Positions 25,940-34,936 of a stretch of 64,000 nucleotides of DNA are shown here, one piece after another. Origin of the DNA: Priestia abyssalis (GTDB lineage: Bacteria > Bacillota > Bacilli > Bacillales > Bacillaceae_H); assembly GCF_002019595.1 (NCBI RefSeq), contig NZ_KV917369.1:406458-470457 (forward strand). Reading direction: 5' to 3'. Under the pieces are notes generated by a model that was not told the DNA's origin, searched no databases, and saw only the letters and a program-made list of their open reading frames with translations. The number at the start of each line of letters is the position of its first letter. Within the stretch, counting starts at the first letter, position 1. A program made the position numbers and the translations under genes.

Positions 25940-27799
25940 ATGGAACATCAAGCTTCGGTAACATCCTTGCTGATTGTGATTATTGTTGCCTTTTTGACGC
26001 CCATTCTGCTTCATCGCTTTAGGCTAAGGGTCATTCCTGTTGTTGTAGCGGAGATTATTATGGGGCTGATTATCGGGAAAAGCGGCTTGGATCTCGTCGA
26101 ACAGGATATGTGGTTAGAAACATTGTCGACTCTCGGATTTATTTTCCTTATGTTTTTAAGTGGACTGGAAATCGATTTTTCAGCTTTTGCGGGGAATAAG
26201 AAAAAAGAAAAACTGCCAAGCGGAAAAGAAGTACCGAATACATTCGTTGCATCGCTTCTGGTGTTTGCGGCCATCTTTTTTCTTTCCTTATTTTTATCGT
26301 ATATATTCGTTTGGACAGGATTTATTGAAAATGCCTTCTTAATGACATTAATCATTTCAACGATTTCTTTAGGAGTCGTTGTCCCAACCTTAAAAGACGC
26401 ACAAATTATGAAAACGAACATTGGACAAATCATCTTGCTGGTGGCTGTGATTGCAGACCTTGTCACGATGGTGCTGCTTGCTGTATTTGTATCCATTTAT
26501 GATAAACACGGGGGAAACACATGGCTGCTTCTTGTGTTGTTTGGTGCGGGAATTGTCTTTTATTTTATTGGAAAATTGTTTCAGCACCGTTCATTCCTGG
26601 AAACAATGTCCAAAGGGACAATTCAAATCGGCACGAGGGCTGTTTTTACACTTATCATCGTATTAGTGGCTGTATCCGAATCAATTGGGGCGGAAAACAT
26701 TTTAGGGGCCTTTTTAGCTGGAGTACTCGTTTCTCTTTTATCACCGAACCAAGATTTGGTGCATAAGCTGGATTCATTCGGGTACGGGTTTTTAATTCCT
26801 ATCTTCTTTGTAATGGTAGGGGTCAAGCTTGACGTATGGTCATTATTTACAGATGCAAAAGTAATTGTCTTAATGCCTTTACTATTGATTGCCTTATTAC
26901 TATCCAAAATTGTTCCGATTTTCATTTTACGTATTTGGTATGATACGAAAACCGTACTGGCTTCAGGGTTTTTATTAACGTCGACTTTATCGCTTGTGAT
27001 TGCTGCGGCTACCATCGGCGAAAAGGTCGGGGTAATCGATGCTCAAATGTCAGGTGCGTTAATTCTTGTCGCAATTATTACATGTATTTTTACTCCCATT
27101 TTCTTTAAGAAGCTGTTTCCTAAAAAAGCAGTGGAGGAAACGAAAATTACAGTCAAATTCATCGGGGCAAACCAGTTTACATTACCTGTTGTCCGTGAAC
27201 TGAATGAAGAGTTATATGACTATACGATTTATCATCCAAAGCAAGAGAAAATGGATGAAGTGATTGCCAATCCTGTTTTTCATATTGAAGAAATTGATAA
27301 TTATGATCTGGATGTCTTAAAAGAGAAAGGCGCTTTTGACACGGATGTGTTAGTCATTACATCAGGCAGCGAAGAACGTAATGCTGACATCGCTCTTGCT
27401 GCCAAGGAACACGGGATTGAACGTGTCATTGCACGCTTAGAGACACCGGAACTGGAAGAAAAATTAAGAGAAGCAGGCATAGAAGTATTTTCCGTGCTGT
27501 TATCGACGAAAGCATTAATGAAAGCATTGATTGAATCGCCAAGAGTGATTAACATTTTAACGAATCAAGATAACGCTCTTTATGAGATTGATTTGGAAAA
27601 CAGTAAATATAATGGTTTATCGTTACGAAATTTCCCATTTACGGGAGATGTGATTTTCGTCCGTATTTTCCGTGGCAAAGATTCCATTGTCCCGCACGGC
27701 GATACGGAACTGCAGCTGGGAGATAAACTAATTGTGACCGGTTCATTGGAATATGTGAATGAATTAAGAAGAGCTCTTGAATTCTGTGAAGAATGTTAA
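25940..27799 (+). CDS. yjbQ: CPA2-family cation/proton antiporter YjbQ with TrkA-type domains
   Basis: Membrane antiporter (Na+ or K+ for H+) of 619 aa. About twelve helices fill residues 5-385, with the CPA2-type segment AENILGAFLAGVLVSLLSP near 240-260. A cytosolic nucleotide-binding (TrkA-N-like) region spans about 400-520, beginning VKFIGANQFTLPVVREL. A TrkA-C domain ends the protein (about 535-615, with VPHGDTELQLGDKLIVTGS). The start ATG at 25940 follows AAAGGAGG. It lies 34 bases after mgtE and is probably co-transcribed. The exact ion is not shown. Confidence 0.92.
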   Translation: MEHQASVTSLLIVIIVAFLTPILLHRFRLRVIPVVVAEIIMGLIIGKSGLDLVEQDMWLETLSTLGFIFLMFLSGLEIDFSAFAGNKKKEKLPSGKEVPNTFVASLLVFAAIFFLSLFLSYIFVWTGFIENAFLMTLIISTISLGVVVPTLKDAQIMKTNIGQIILLVAVIADLVTMVLLAVFVSIYDKHGGNTWLLLVLFGAGIVFYFIGKLFQHRSFLETMSKGTIQIGTRAVFTLIIVLVAVSESIGAENILGAFLAGVLVSLLSPNQDLVHKLDSFGYGFLIPIFFVMVGVKLDVWSLFTDAKVIVLMPLLLIALLLSKIVPIFILRIWYDTKTVLASGFLLTSTLSLVIAAATIGEKVGVIDAQMSGALILVAIITCIFTPIFFKKLFPKKAVEETKITVKFIGANQFTLPVVRELNEELYDYTIYHPKQEKMDEVIANPVFHIEEIDNYDLDVLKEKGAFDTDVLVITSGSEERNADIALAAKEHGIERVIARLETPELEEKLREAGIEVFSVLLSTKALMKALIESPRVINILTNQDNALYEIDLENSKYNGLSLRNFPFTGDVIFVRIFRGKDSIVPHGDTELQLGDKLIVTGSLEYVNELRRALEFCEEC

Positions 27800-27803
27800 C
27801 AAG

Positions 27804-27905
27804 AGGATGACTAAACAGGGTAAAAACAACCCTTTTTAGTCATCCTAATGAAAGGCCCCGTTGCAAAAGTCCAGTAAAATCAGGATTTCGTGACGGGGTC
27901 TTTCA
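27804..27905. terminator. Paired hairpins after yjbQ
   Basis: First stem 27804-27846 pairs AGGATGACTAAA with TTTAGTCATCCT, with a further internal stem (AGGGT/ACCCT). Second stem 27851-27904 pairs AAAGGCCCCGT with ACGGGGTCTTT. Read on the minus strand, the pair has the same order as those at 3.1 and 54.5 kb. Confidence 0.75.
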
Positions 27906-28120
27906 TTAAAAACCAGTTTTAGTCGTCTAATGAAGACTGATGGGACAGCCTCTAGTTCTTAGACGGTGTGAACAGGTTTACTATCATAAGATTTAACGTC
28001 GCTTTTTAAAGGGATATAGAAAGGGAGAGCGAATTTATCTTTACAAGTGCTAGGTAGAATATGATATACTAGTTTTAAGACTAGGTACTAATAACTTGTG
28101 TTAAATAGGAGGATACAAAA
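27906..28120 (+). promoter_or_regulatory. fabI promoter with FapR-type operator
   Basis: A promoter-like pair TTTACA (28040-28045) and TATACT (28065-28070) with a 19-base spacer lies upstream of fabI. Just after it, 28075-28091 reads TTAAGACTAGGTACTAA. Its reverse complement TTAGTACCTAGTCTTAA matches the known FapR operator pattern of Bacillus fatty-acid genes. The site covers the expected transcription start, so FapR would block initiation until malonyl-CoA releases it. Confidence 0.8.
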
Positions 28121-28900
28121 ATGAAAGCTTTATCCTTGGAAAACCGTACGTATGTGGTAATGGGAGTAGCCAATAAACGCAGTATTGCTTGGGGGATTGC
28201 CCGCTCTCTTCATGAAGCAGGAGCGCGTTTAATCTTTACATATGCTGGCGAACGTTTGGAAAACAGCGTCCGAGAGCTTGCGGAAAGTCTGGATCGCAAT
28301 GATTCTCTAGTTCTTCCTTGCGATGTAACAAATGATGAGGAAGTAGAAAAATGCTTTGCGCAAATTAAAGAGGAAGTGGGCGTAATCCATGGAATCGCTC
28401 ACTGTATCGCATTTGCGCATAAGGAAGAATTACAGGGTGAGTACATGAACACTACTCGCGACGGCTTTTTACTTGCCCATAACATCAGTTCATATTCTTT
28501 AACAGCTGTGGCCAAAGCAAGCAAGGACTTAATGGCAGAGGGCGGCAGCATTGTTACGCTAACATACCTTGGCGGTGAGCGTGTTGTTCAAAACTATAAT
28601 GTCATGGGTGTAGCGAAAGCTTCTCTTGATGCGAGCGTTAAATATTTAGCCGCAGATTTAGGGAAATACGGAATTCGTGTTAATTCGATTTCTGCTGGAC
28701 CAATTCGTACCCTTTCTGCGAAAGGAATCAGCGATTTCAACTCTATCTTAAAAGAAATTGAAGAGAGTTCACCTCTTCGTCGTACAACGACTCCTGAAGA
28801 AGTGGGCGACACGGCCGTATTCTTATTCAGTGACCTTGCCCGCGGCATTACAGGTGAAAATATCCATGTCGATTCCGGCTTCCATATTATGGCCCGCTAA
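28121..28900 (+). CDS. fabI: Enoyl-[acyl-carrier-protein] reductase FabI
   Basis: NAD(P)H-dependent enoyl-ACP reductase, the last step of each fatty-acid elongation round and the triclosan target. The 259 residues show the modified dinucleotide fold (GVANKRSIAWGIARSLHEAGA near 16-36). The active-site Tyr and Lys lie in YNVMGVAKAS (about Tyr157 and Lys164), with SAGPIRTLSAKGI near 190. The ribosome site is AGGAGG. A FapR-type operator lies in the promoter and a compact terminator follows. In B. subtilis (yjbW) cotO comes next; here the gap to cotO is 7.8 kb. Confidence 0.97.
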   Translation: MKALSLENRTYVVMGVANKRSIAWGIARSLHEAGARLIFTYAGERLENSVRELAESLDRNDSLVLPCDVTNDEEVEKCFAQIKEEVGVIHGIAHCIAFAHKEELQGEYMNTTRDGFLLAHNISSYSLTAVAKASKDLMAEGGSIVTLTYLGGERVVQNYNVMGVAKASLDASVKYLAADLGKYGIRVNSISAGPIRTLSAKGISDFNSILKEIEESSPLRRTTTPEEVGDTAVFLFSDLARGITGENIHVDSGFHIMAR

Positions 28901-28928
28901 AAAAAACTCCCAATTTTGGGAGTTTTTT
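28901..28928 (+). terminator. fabI terminator
   Basis: AAAAAACTCCCAA pairs with TTGGGAGTTTTTT, directly after the fabI stop. Confidence 0.88.
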
Positions 28929-29023
28929 TATTGCATGGCTCCAGTACCCATCGTCCTTTGAATCCGGCCAAGCGTTTCTGAAGGAAAAAGGATCTTCAAA
29001 AGCGTTCGTCTTATGCTTTGAGG

Positions 29024-29066
29024 GAGACCGTCAGGAAAATGCGGATTTACAACGTTAAGGAAGTCA
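29024..29066 (-). repeat. Short repeat flanking the carbon-uptake cluster, left copy
   Basis: Read on the minus strand: CTTAACGTTGTAAATCCG, then CATTTTCCTGACGG, then TCTCCC. The right copy at about 35306-35345 reads CTTAGCGTTGTAAACAGG, then GATTTCCTGACGC, then TACCCC. The two are inverted and both point outward from the dab cluster. Confidence 0.55.
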
Positions 29067-29073
29067 CAATATT

Positions 29074-29116
29074 AAAAAGTCCAATTTCTCAGTATTAATG
29101 AGAAATTGGACTTTTT
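29074..29116. terminator. Symmetric hairpin, probably ending the dab transcript
   Basis: AAAAAGTCCAATTTCTCA pairs with TGAGAAATTGGACTTTTT around GTATTAA. It lies 160 bases beyond the last minus-strand gene of the dab cluster. Confidence 0.7.
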
Positions 29117-29275
29117 CCGTTACTGCCTAGTAGTTGAAGGAGGAGGATAACCAATTAAGAGGTATTATCATCCTTTAATAAACTTCATAATGAGCAAAAA
29201 GAACAAAGTATCTTTGTACTGTGCAATAACTGTAAACAAAAGAAGAGAAAGCTGATAAACACTTCCACTTATTTT

Positions 29276-29644
29276 TTACATAAAAAGATTTTTCTCAAGA
29301 TCATTAAATAATTTAAATACCATTATTCGTTCACCAGTACGGGAGCTTATATCAGTATGAAAGCTTTTCACTTTTTCCCCAGTTATAGTTAATATAATAT
29401 TCTTAAGATCTTCTATACCTGATTCAACTAATTCCGAACGAGTTTTTTTTATAGTTAACAGTCCCTCTTTTGTTTCACAAACGGTATATTCAGCTGGTGT
29501 TAAAATACCTTGTAAATTCACAATTATCATATCCCGTAATATATCTGTTTTAACAGATACAGACCCACGTCCAAGAAAGTCTTTTTCCCATTGAGTAATT
29601 GCCTTACTTATTTCCGATTCATAAGAACCTTTAGATATTTTCAT
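29276..29644 (-). CDS. DUF2294/MpsC-family protein (YbcI-like)
   Basis: A 122-residue protein of the DUF2294 (MpsC) family, which accompanies the dissolved-inorganic-carbon transporter genes in Staphylococcus (mpsABC) and in B. subtilis (ybcI). Typical pieces are visible: ISKAITQWEKDFLGRGSVSV near 10-30, the central DMIIVNLQGILTPAEYT near 40-55, and the C-terminal MVFKLFNDLEKNLF. Its biochemical role is not established. The ribosome site GGGGGATG overlaps the stop of a short decayed reading frame three bases upstream. It is the last gene of the minus-strand cluster. Confidence 0.85.
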   Translation of the reverse strand: MKISKGSYESEISKAITQWEKDFLGRGSVSVKTDILRDMIIVNLQGILTPAEYTVCETKEGLLTIKKTRSELVESGIEDLKNIILTITGEKVKSFHTDISSRTGERIMVFKLFNDLEKNLFM

Positions 29645-29647
29645 AAA

Positions 29648-29961
29648 CTATACATCCCCCATAGAACAAAAAATTAGTCTATTACTTCCTGCACTAGCAA
29701 TTCCAAAAGGGAGACCAAGTTCATCCATTCCCATTCTTGCTTTTTTAAGAGAGTTTCTAAGGGAGCAAAGCTATCTCTCCAGAAAAAGTTCCTAACAGGT
29801 CTGTATTGATCTTATTAGGACTTCTATAGAAACATTTAAGAACTTTTTTAAAGGTTAGACAATTGCCCGCTGTTTCCCGGGCATTGTGGATAGAACTGCC
29901 TTTTCCCATGTATGGGTGCATAGAAGTTAACTTCCCCTCCCGTTTCAAAATGAAAGTATGA
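29648..29961 (-). pseudogene. Degraded reading frame between the YbcF-like and MpsC-like genes
   Basis: No intact gene fits the 317-base gap. One frame, read through from inside the YbcF-like gene, runs about 87 codons and stops at about 29758 after GTFSGEIALLP. A second frame continues for about 39 codons with SLRNSLKKARMGMDELG and LPFGIASAGSNRLIF, stopping at 29648. A single frameshift near 29765 would join them. The second frame ends in the ribosome site of the MpsC-like gene, as an upstream operon partner would. Product not recognised; in B. subtilis ybcH lies at the equivalent place. Confidence 0.35.
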
Positions 29962-30480
29962 TCAGGTAAGGTTTGACGCTGTTTTATTAGTAGGAACCTC
30001 CAAAATTGAGGATTTTCCATCCTTATTATTAACTATTAAGCCACAAACTTTAACATAAGACGGTACTAAAGGATGGTGACGAATAACATCAACACTTTTT
30101 TCGATACTGTCAATGATATTTTCATTTCCATTTAGCCATTCTTCAACCGTACCACCTGAAAATTCAGGCATACAATTTTGAAAAAGATAGTCTAATGTTT
30201 GTATTTTATCTTTCATTGATTCAAGTTGAGTTAGTACATTAACTGCGGCAGTCCTCTTATCTTTTGTTCCTACAACAAAAATCTCCTTGACATTTTCCTG
30301 ATAAATAGCAATGATAACAGACCTCATTATATCTCCATAAGGATGTGAGATATCGATACCATAGTTTTGTATAGTCAGCATGTTTTCTGTTTGAATATTA
30401 GTCACTTCTTGTAAGATAGGCTCTAACCCGTTTTCCATGTCCGTTAAAAATAATACTTTTTTAGGTTTATCTAAATTCAT
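29962..30480 (-). CDS. YbcF-like protein, carbonic anhydrase-related fold likely inactive
   Basis: A 172-residue protein in the dab cluster at the place of B. subtilis ybcF, which is annotated as beta-carbonic anhydrase-like. Residues KKVLFLTDMENGLEP near 7-21 occupy the first beta-CA strand, where active enzymes have Cys-x-Asp-x-Arg; here the Cys is replaced (LTDME). GIDISHPYGDIMRSVIIAIYQ and VKEIFVVGTKD resemble the following CA segments, but no His-x2-Cys zinc pair is visible. It is therefore probably not a zinc carbonic anhydrase and may be structural or regulatory. Start ATG at 30480 with AAAGGGTG upstream. Confidence 0.65.
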   Translation of the reverse strand: MNLDKPKKVLFLTDMENGLEPILQEVTNIQTENMLTIQNYGIDISHPYGDIMRSVIIAIYQENVKEIFVVGTKDKRTAAVNVLTQLESMKDKIQTLDYLFQNCMPEFSGGTVEEWLNGNENIIDSIEKSVDVIRHHPLVPSYVKVCGLIVNNKDGKSSILEVPTNKTASNLT

Positions 30481-30556
30481 ATCGTACACCCTTTCTTTAT
30501 TTTTATGAGTTTTCTAATTGAGTAACAAATTATTTGATAAATGTTTATTTTTGCAG

Positions 30557-33184
30557 TTACCAGTTTTCCCAACGTCCTTCTGGATCAACACTAGCAAGTC
30601 GAACCCATCCATTTTGAACCTTTTCTCGAAATGCTGAATTATTTTTTAATAACCGTTCTACAAATTCGCTAGGTGCTTGGATGACAATCAGCAAACGAAG
30701 AGGAGCATGATAAGCTTCGTGATCTGATTGCATCACGGATTGCCAAGGTAGTCCGGCTAACAAGTCACTTGCATTCCCCTGCATAACACCGAGACCTGCT
30801 GTAACGGTTTGAGTTGCTTTATTTCCGCTGCCATAATAATGTGGTGCTACCGTTGAAGCGTAGTATTGAAGATTAATCCATTGGGCCACCGTTCCTGGGC
30901 CTGCAATGATGTTAGCTAGGAGGTCACCACTTTCATCCTGATTCCAATCATAATTATGAAGGAAGGCTCTACCTTCCAAGTCACAATCCTGAGTTAGTTC
31001 ACGTTGGCCGATAATAAAAGCGGCATTACGAGCTAATCCCCATTCCGGACGTATCTCACTCCAATCTTCCGCAAATCGGTGTGCCTCAGTTTTCAGATTT
31101 TTAAGTTCCTTTTCGAAATTCGGTAATTGAGCGAGACGCTCTGCATTTGCATGGTGACTCACTTTCGGCATAACCGCTTCGATACGATCAAATGCTTCTT
31201 GTGCCGCTTCGGAAAGTTCAGGAACATACATCCACTGTAATTCATCCACTGTTGTTTTATGCTCAGCGGCTGCGAAAACAGTGTCTTCAGGAATGTTAAT
31301 TCCTTCAGAAGAAAGTTTCTCTCTTACCTCTGGAAGGTTGCATAATGCAGCTAAAACCCTAGCGTTGAATCCACCTGCCGCCCCACCGCACGCACCACAT
31401 TCAAGAGCTGCAGCATAAGGATTGTTGCTGCTTTGACTACCATGTCCGCATATGACGATTAATGGTGCGAAATTCTTTGTTAACCCCATCATTTTCAGAG
31501 CTTGGCGCGCATAATTCACTTTTTCTTCTTCAGAAAAACCAATAGGTATCTCCGCTTCAGTATGATGATCATGATGAAGCGAGAGTGTTGTATTCGGCTT
31601 GCGTAACCAAGTATCACGAAGGTTACGAAGGAAACGATCTGCACTTCTTGGCACAAAGCTTCGTGCTGCCATTTGGAGACTAAGCCAAGGTCCACTTAGC
31701 TCAGGTAAAAGTAAGCTCGCAAGTACATTCTGTTTCATCTTTTTAAATGTATTGCTTAAGGAATGAACTGTCTGCTTCCGCTGCTGATATAATTTCAGTT
31801 CATTTTCATCTGCTGACTCTTTTATTTTATGCTGAGGTTTCAGTATAACCGGCAGGGAAGGATGACTGTGATTACTGCCAAGTTCACTAATTGCAATCGG
31901 TAATCCAAAGAAGCCGGCAATTCCAATTGTTTCAAACGGACCTTCTTTTTCAAGCTGACGACGAAAGGGCTCTGATCGTACATCAATGCAGAATGCTAAT
32001 TGAGCTAATGCTGTTTTTTTACCGTTGTTCTCACGTTGTTTAGAGAGTATATTCTCACTTAATTGATCTGCGTGTGTTTGTTCCCAAGCTTCTAACCAAA
32101 GTTTCCTGCGAAGCTTCTCATCAAAGCTGTAGGCAAATGATAAATATTCGTTTTGTTCAGCAGCTGACAGCTGTGACCATTCTTCGATTGTAAGCCCTCC
32201 CCAATGAATCCACGATGCTAAAAGAGGGATAATCGAAATGTTTTGCTCCGATTGTTGATTGTTCAAAGGTAAATAAGGCTTTATAAGCGCCCACTCCATG
32301 GAAATTCGAACTGCCAAATATTCTGTTAGGAGAGCTTGTTCACGGCTCGATTGTTGAGAGCGCCAAAGCATCATTCCTGCCCAACCAGGTAAGGAAAGTA
32401 AATGACCTTCAAGATAAGGCTGTATCTCTGATTCAGGGATTTCCAGTGCGGATAACGCTTCTTTTAACGCCGTATGCGCATCTTGCGGCCAACCTTTTAA
32501 ACGTTGACGCTGTTTTTTACTAAGTGCCGGATCATATTGAATGAGTCGCTGCCAAGCACGATAGAATCCTTCCTCACGATTTGGCATTGTCCAACCTGCC
32601 TGAGAGTCATCAAGATATAATTTACACCACTTGATGACATGGTGATCAAGAATATTGACTAACTTTACACCATCTTGATTCTCTATATGCGAACTGATTG
32701 GTTGCATGGAAGAATTGTCGATGCTATCCGTATTCAGCCCACTAAATTTATCTACCAATTTCTCCAGTTTCTGTGATGATAAAAGATTAGAAGGTAATGG
32801 ATCTAATTTTAAGGCAGCATGACAAAATCTCTCTGCCGCGTCCCTGGGGATATTAAAGGACTGTGAATCAAGCCAGGGCTGTAGCCTCATTTTCACAAAA
32901 GCTTCATCAATCTCACCTTTACTCTTTGCTGAAAGGATCATAGACGCACTAGGGTATATATCAACATCACGAGTATTTTTTAACCAATCTGCAACCTGGT
33001 CAAAAGATTGCTTTTCAAGTCCCATCCATGGGTTACGTGCTGCAAATGTAGAAATAGGCCAAAGTGGTGCAATCACTTGGCTGGCAGATTCAATTAAAAC
33101 GTTAATATCACTTTCTTGAAAATTAATATCTGTATCTTTCTTTTTTACATTTTCTTTCGTTAATACAGATGTTACCCCCATCAC
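30557..33184 (-). CDS. dabA: Inorganic carbon transporter subunit DabA (DUF2309/YbcC/MpsB)
   Basis: Cytoplasmic, membrane-associated subunit of the DAB complex, which is proposed to convert CO2 to bicarbonate vectorially using the ion gradient. The beta-carbonic-anhydrase-like zinc site is present: AFCIDVRSEPFRR near residue 397 (Cys and Asp), VICGHGSQSSNN (His) and ALECGACGG (Cys). Length 875 aa is typical of DUF2309 proteins. Start GTG at 33184 or ATG at 33181, both served by AAAGGAGG. It follows dabB by 12 bases on the same strand, so the pair is one operon. It supplies bicarbonate for carboxylation, for example when CO2 is scarce. Confidence 0.95.
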   Translation of the reverse strand: MMGVTSVLTKENVKKKDTDINFQESDINVLIESASQVIAPLWPISTFAARNPWMGLEKQSFDQVADWLKNTRDVDIYPSASMILSAKSKGEIDEAFVKMRLQPWLDSQSFNIPRDAAERFCHAALKLDPLPSNLLSSQKLEKLVDKFSGLNTDSIDNSSMQPISSHIENQDGVKLVNILDHHVIKWCKLYLDDSQAGWTMPNREEGFYRAWQRLIQYDPALSKKQRQRLKGWPQDAHTALKEALSALEIPESEIQPYLEGHLLSLPGWAGMMLWRSQQSSREQALLTEYLAVRISMEWALIKPYLPLNNQQSEQNISIIPLLASWIHWGGLTIEEWSQLSAAEQNEYLSFAYSFDEKLRRKLWLEAWEQTHADQLSENILSKQRENNGKKTALAQLAFCIDVRSEPFRRQLEKEGPFETIGIAGFFGLPIAISELGSNHSHPSLPVILKPQHKIKESADENELKLYQQRKQTVHSLSNTFKKMKQNVLASLLLPELSGPWLSLQMAARSFVPRSADRFLRNLRDTWLRKPNTTLSLHHDHHTEAEIPIGFSEEEKVNYARQALKMMGLTKNFAPLIVICGHGSQSSNNPYAAALECGACGGAAGGFNARVLAALCNLPEVREKLSSEGINIPEDTVFAAAEHKTTVDELQWMYVPELSEAAQEAFDRIEAVMPKVSHHANAERLAQLPNFEKELKNLKTEAHRFAEDWSEIRPEWGLARNAAFIIGQRELTQDCDLEGRAFLHNYDWNQDESGDLLANIIAGPGTVAQWINLQYYASTVAPHYYGSGNKATQTVTAGLGVMQGNASDLLAGLPWQSVMQSDHEAYHAPLRLLIVIQAPSEFVERLLKNNSAFREKVQNGWVRLASVDPEGRWENW

Positions 33185-33196
33185 TGATGACCTCCT

Positions 33197-34723
33197 TTAT
33201 GATAAGTATTGTTTAAGGTAGTTTGGATGACTCTCTACTGACTTTGGTTTTGCTTCACCTAATCGCACTAACCAAAGATAAAGTACTGCGAAGGATACAG
33301 AAGAACGATTACGAGCAGCCCACGTACCTATAACACTACCAACTAGTAAGAGACATACGACAATGATGACAACTGGCATTGGCGGTTGAACACTTTGAAC
33401 ACTTTGAAAAATGCTTGTATGCAGCCACTTATAGAAAAGGTTATGAATGAGAAAATAAACGATGGCAGCTCCTCCTAAAAATGATAAGCCGGCAATTCGA
33501 CCCATTCTCCCTTCTCCAAAAGCAACGAGCTGCGTCCAAGAAACGGATAATGACCACCCTAAGATTAGCGCACTAATTAAGTGATACCCTTCTCCTGGAG
33601 TCATGAACCAAAAAGCAACTCCTACAGCTAAGCTTAAAATCCGACCAGCCATAACCCATAAAGATGATGACCTTTCGTTCACGCGGGTCGGTGCTTCGAA
33701 ACGACGTACTGCCGAACCAGCCTGTAAAAACAGCGCAGCTTTGAACAAACCATGTAAGATAAGATGAATAATGGCTGCTGTATACGCACCTAATGCACAC
33801 TGAATGAGCATAAACCCCATCTGTCCAATCGTCGAACCTACTAACTGACGTTTATAGTCAACCTGGACTAAACTAATTCCAGATCCAATTAATACAGAAA
33901 TGCTTGCAAAAATAAGTAACATAATTGAAGCGATATCACCATTAAAAAGAGGTGAAAATCGCGCCAGCATAATTCCGCCTGCATTTACTAAACCTGCGTG
34001 CATAATCGCAGAAACAGGAGTCGGCGCAACAACAGACTCAATTAACCATCTTTGGAAAGGCCACTGAGCTGCTGGAATGATTACTGCTAATACAATCAAT
34101 AAATTAATCCCTGTTCTCTCCCATGCGCCAAGTTGAGCTAAACTTTCATTCGTTAGAGCCAATGATAACTGCCATTGACCTGTAACTTGAAAAAGCCAAA
34201 TTACGGCGAATAATAATGAAAACCAACTTAATGTAAATAAGCGACCAGCAACCTTGGCAGCTTCGCCAGCTACCTTCCATCCACGATTTAGTCTTATAAG
34301 TAAGGTTAAGCCGACGAGAGTTGCTCCCCAAAATATAGCCATTAAGCGGAGATCACCACTTAACCATGCAATTGAAGCAACGCCTGTAGTGAATGTGAAA
34401 AGGGTGAAATATTTGCGATAATGGCGATCTCCCATTAAGTAACGTGCAGAAAAACGCTGAATGATTAAACCAATTGCAAGAACAAAGAAAGTCATTAACC
34501 AAGCTAAGGAATCCAAGGACCAAGGACCAACATTTCCATTCACACTAGTATTAGCAAGAGCCACTAAGGAAACCAAAGGCGGTAAAGCTACGATACAAAT
34601 ATGAATGCGAACAAAATTCAAGGGTACTCGTGGATGTAAAAACAATAGTCCACTTAGCCCAGCAGCAATAAGCATAATAAAAAATAATGTTAACAATGAT
34701 GACAAACTCAGCGAAATTAACAT
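33197..34723 (-). CDS. dabB: Inorganic carbon transporter subunit DabB (NuoL/MrpA-like, YbcD/MpsA)
   Basis: Polytopic membrane subunit of the DAB complex, related to the proton-pumping subunits of complex I and Mrp antiporters; it passes H+ or Na+ to drive DabA. About 14 helices cover most of the 508 residues. The antiporter-type core is visible in SVVAPTPVSAIMHAGLVNAGG near 220-240 and LILHGLFKAALFLQAGSAVRR near 315-335 (Lys in HGLFKA). Start ATG at 34723 with AAAGGGAG; an in-frame start 36 bases upstream lacks a site. It heads the cluster dabB-dabA-ybcF-like-mpsC-like and is preceded by a terminator-ended leader. Confidence 0.95.
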   Translation of the reverse strand: MLISLSLSSLLTLFFIMLIAAGLSGLLFLHPRVPLNFVRIHICIVALPPLVSLVALANTSVNGNVGPWSLDSLAWLMTFFVLAIGLIIQRFSARYLMGDRHYRKYFTLFTFTTGVASIAWLSGDLRLMAIFWGATLVGLTLLIRLNRGWKVAGEAAKVAGRLFTLSWFSLLFAVIWLFQVTGQWQLSLALTNESLAQLGAWERTGINLLIVLAVIIPAAQWPFQRWLIESVVAPTPVSAIMHAGLVNAGGIMLARFSPLFNGDIASIMLLIFASISVLIGSGISLVQVDYKRQLVGSTIGQMGFMLIQCALGAYTAAIIHLILHGLFKAALFLQAGSAVRRFEAPTRVNERSSSLWVMAGRILSLAVGVAFWFMTPGEGYHLISALILGWSLSVSWTQLVAFGEGRMGRIAGLSFLGGAAIVYFLIHNLFYKWLHTSIFQSVQSVQPPMPVVIIVVCLLLVGSVIGTWAARNRSSVSFAVLYLWLVRLGEAKPKSVESHPNYLKQYLS

Positions 34724-34838
34724 TTCAAATTCTCCCTTTTTTATGACATTGACGTACAAAACATCCTTTTAATGAAGGTGATTTTATTTCTAGATTATTT
34801 ATTTCTTTTATTGGTTAAATGTTATTTTTTAATAAAAA

Positions 34839-34936
34839 AAGCCGACAACTTCAATAATTCAATGATGATTTTAAATCATTGAATCTTGAAAATTGTCGGC
34901 TTCACTTCAACTAACTTCATGCGAAGTTTTTTGAAG
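34839..34936 (-). terminator. Tandem hairpins with terminator upstream of dabB
   Basis: On the minus strand the first hairpin (34936-34905) pairs CTTCAA...AACTTC with GAAGTT...TTGAAG. The second (34902-34839) pairs AAGCCGACAA with TTGTCGGCTT and a long inner stem TCAATGAT/ATCATTGA, then runs into TTTTTTATT. The second is a classic intrinsic terminator placed before the coding region, so either the leader is attenuated or a separate small RNA ends here. Confidence 0.65.

Larger units (their letters stand above)
28929..29275. other. Intergenic region between fabI and the MpsC-like gene
   Basis: 347 bases with no supported gene. It contains an inverted copy of a short repeat (29024-29066) and a strong symmetric hairpin (29074-29116). 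The part after 29117 shows nothing recognisable. Confidence 0.4.

Noticed and set aside
29962-30480. Calling the YbcF-like protein an active beta-carbonic anhydrase
   Set aside because: The zinc-ligand Cys of the first motif and the His-x2-Cys pair are not present.
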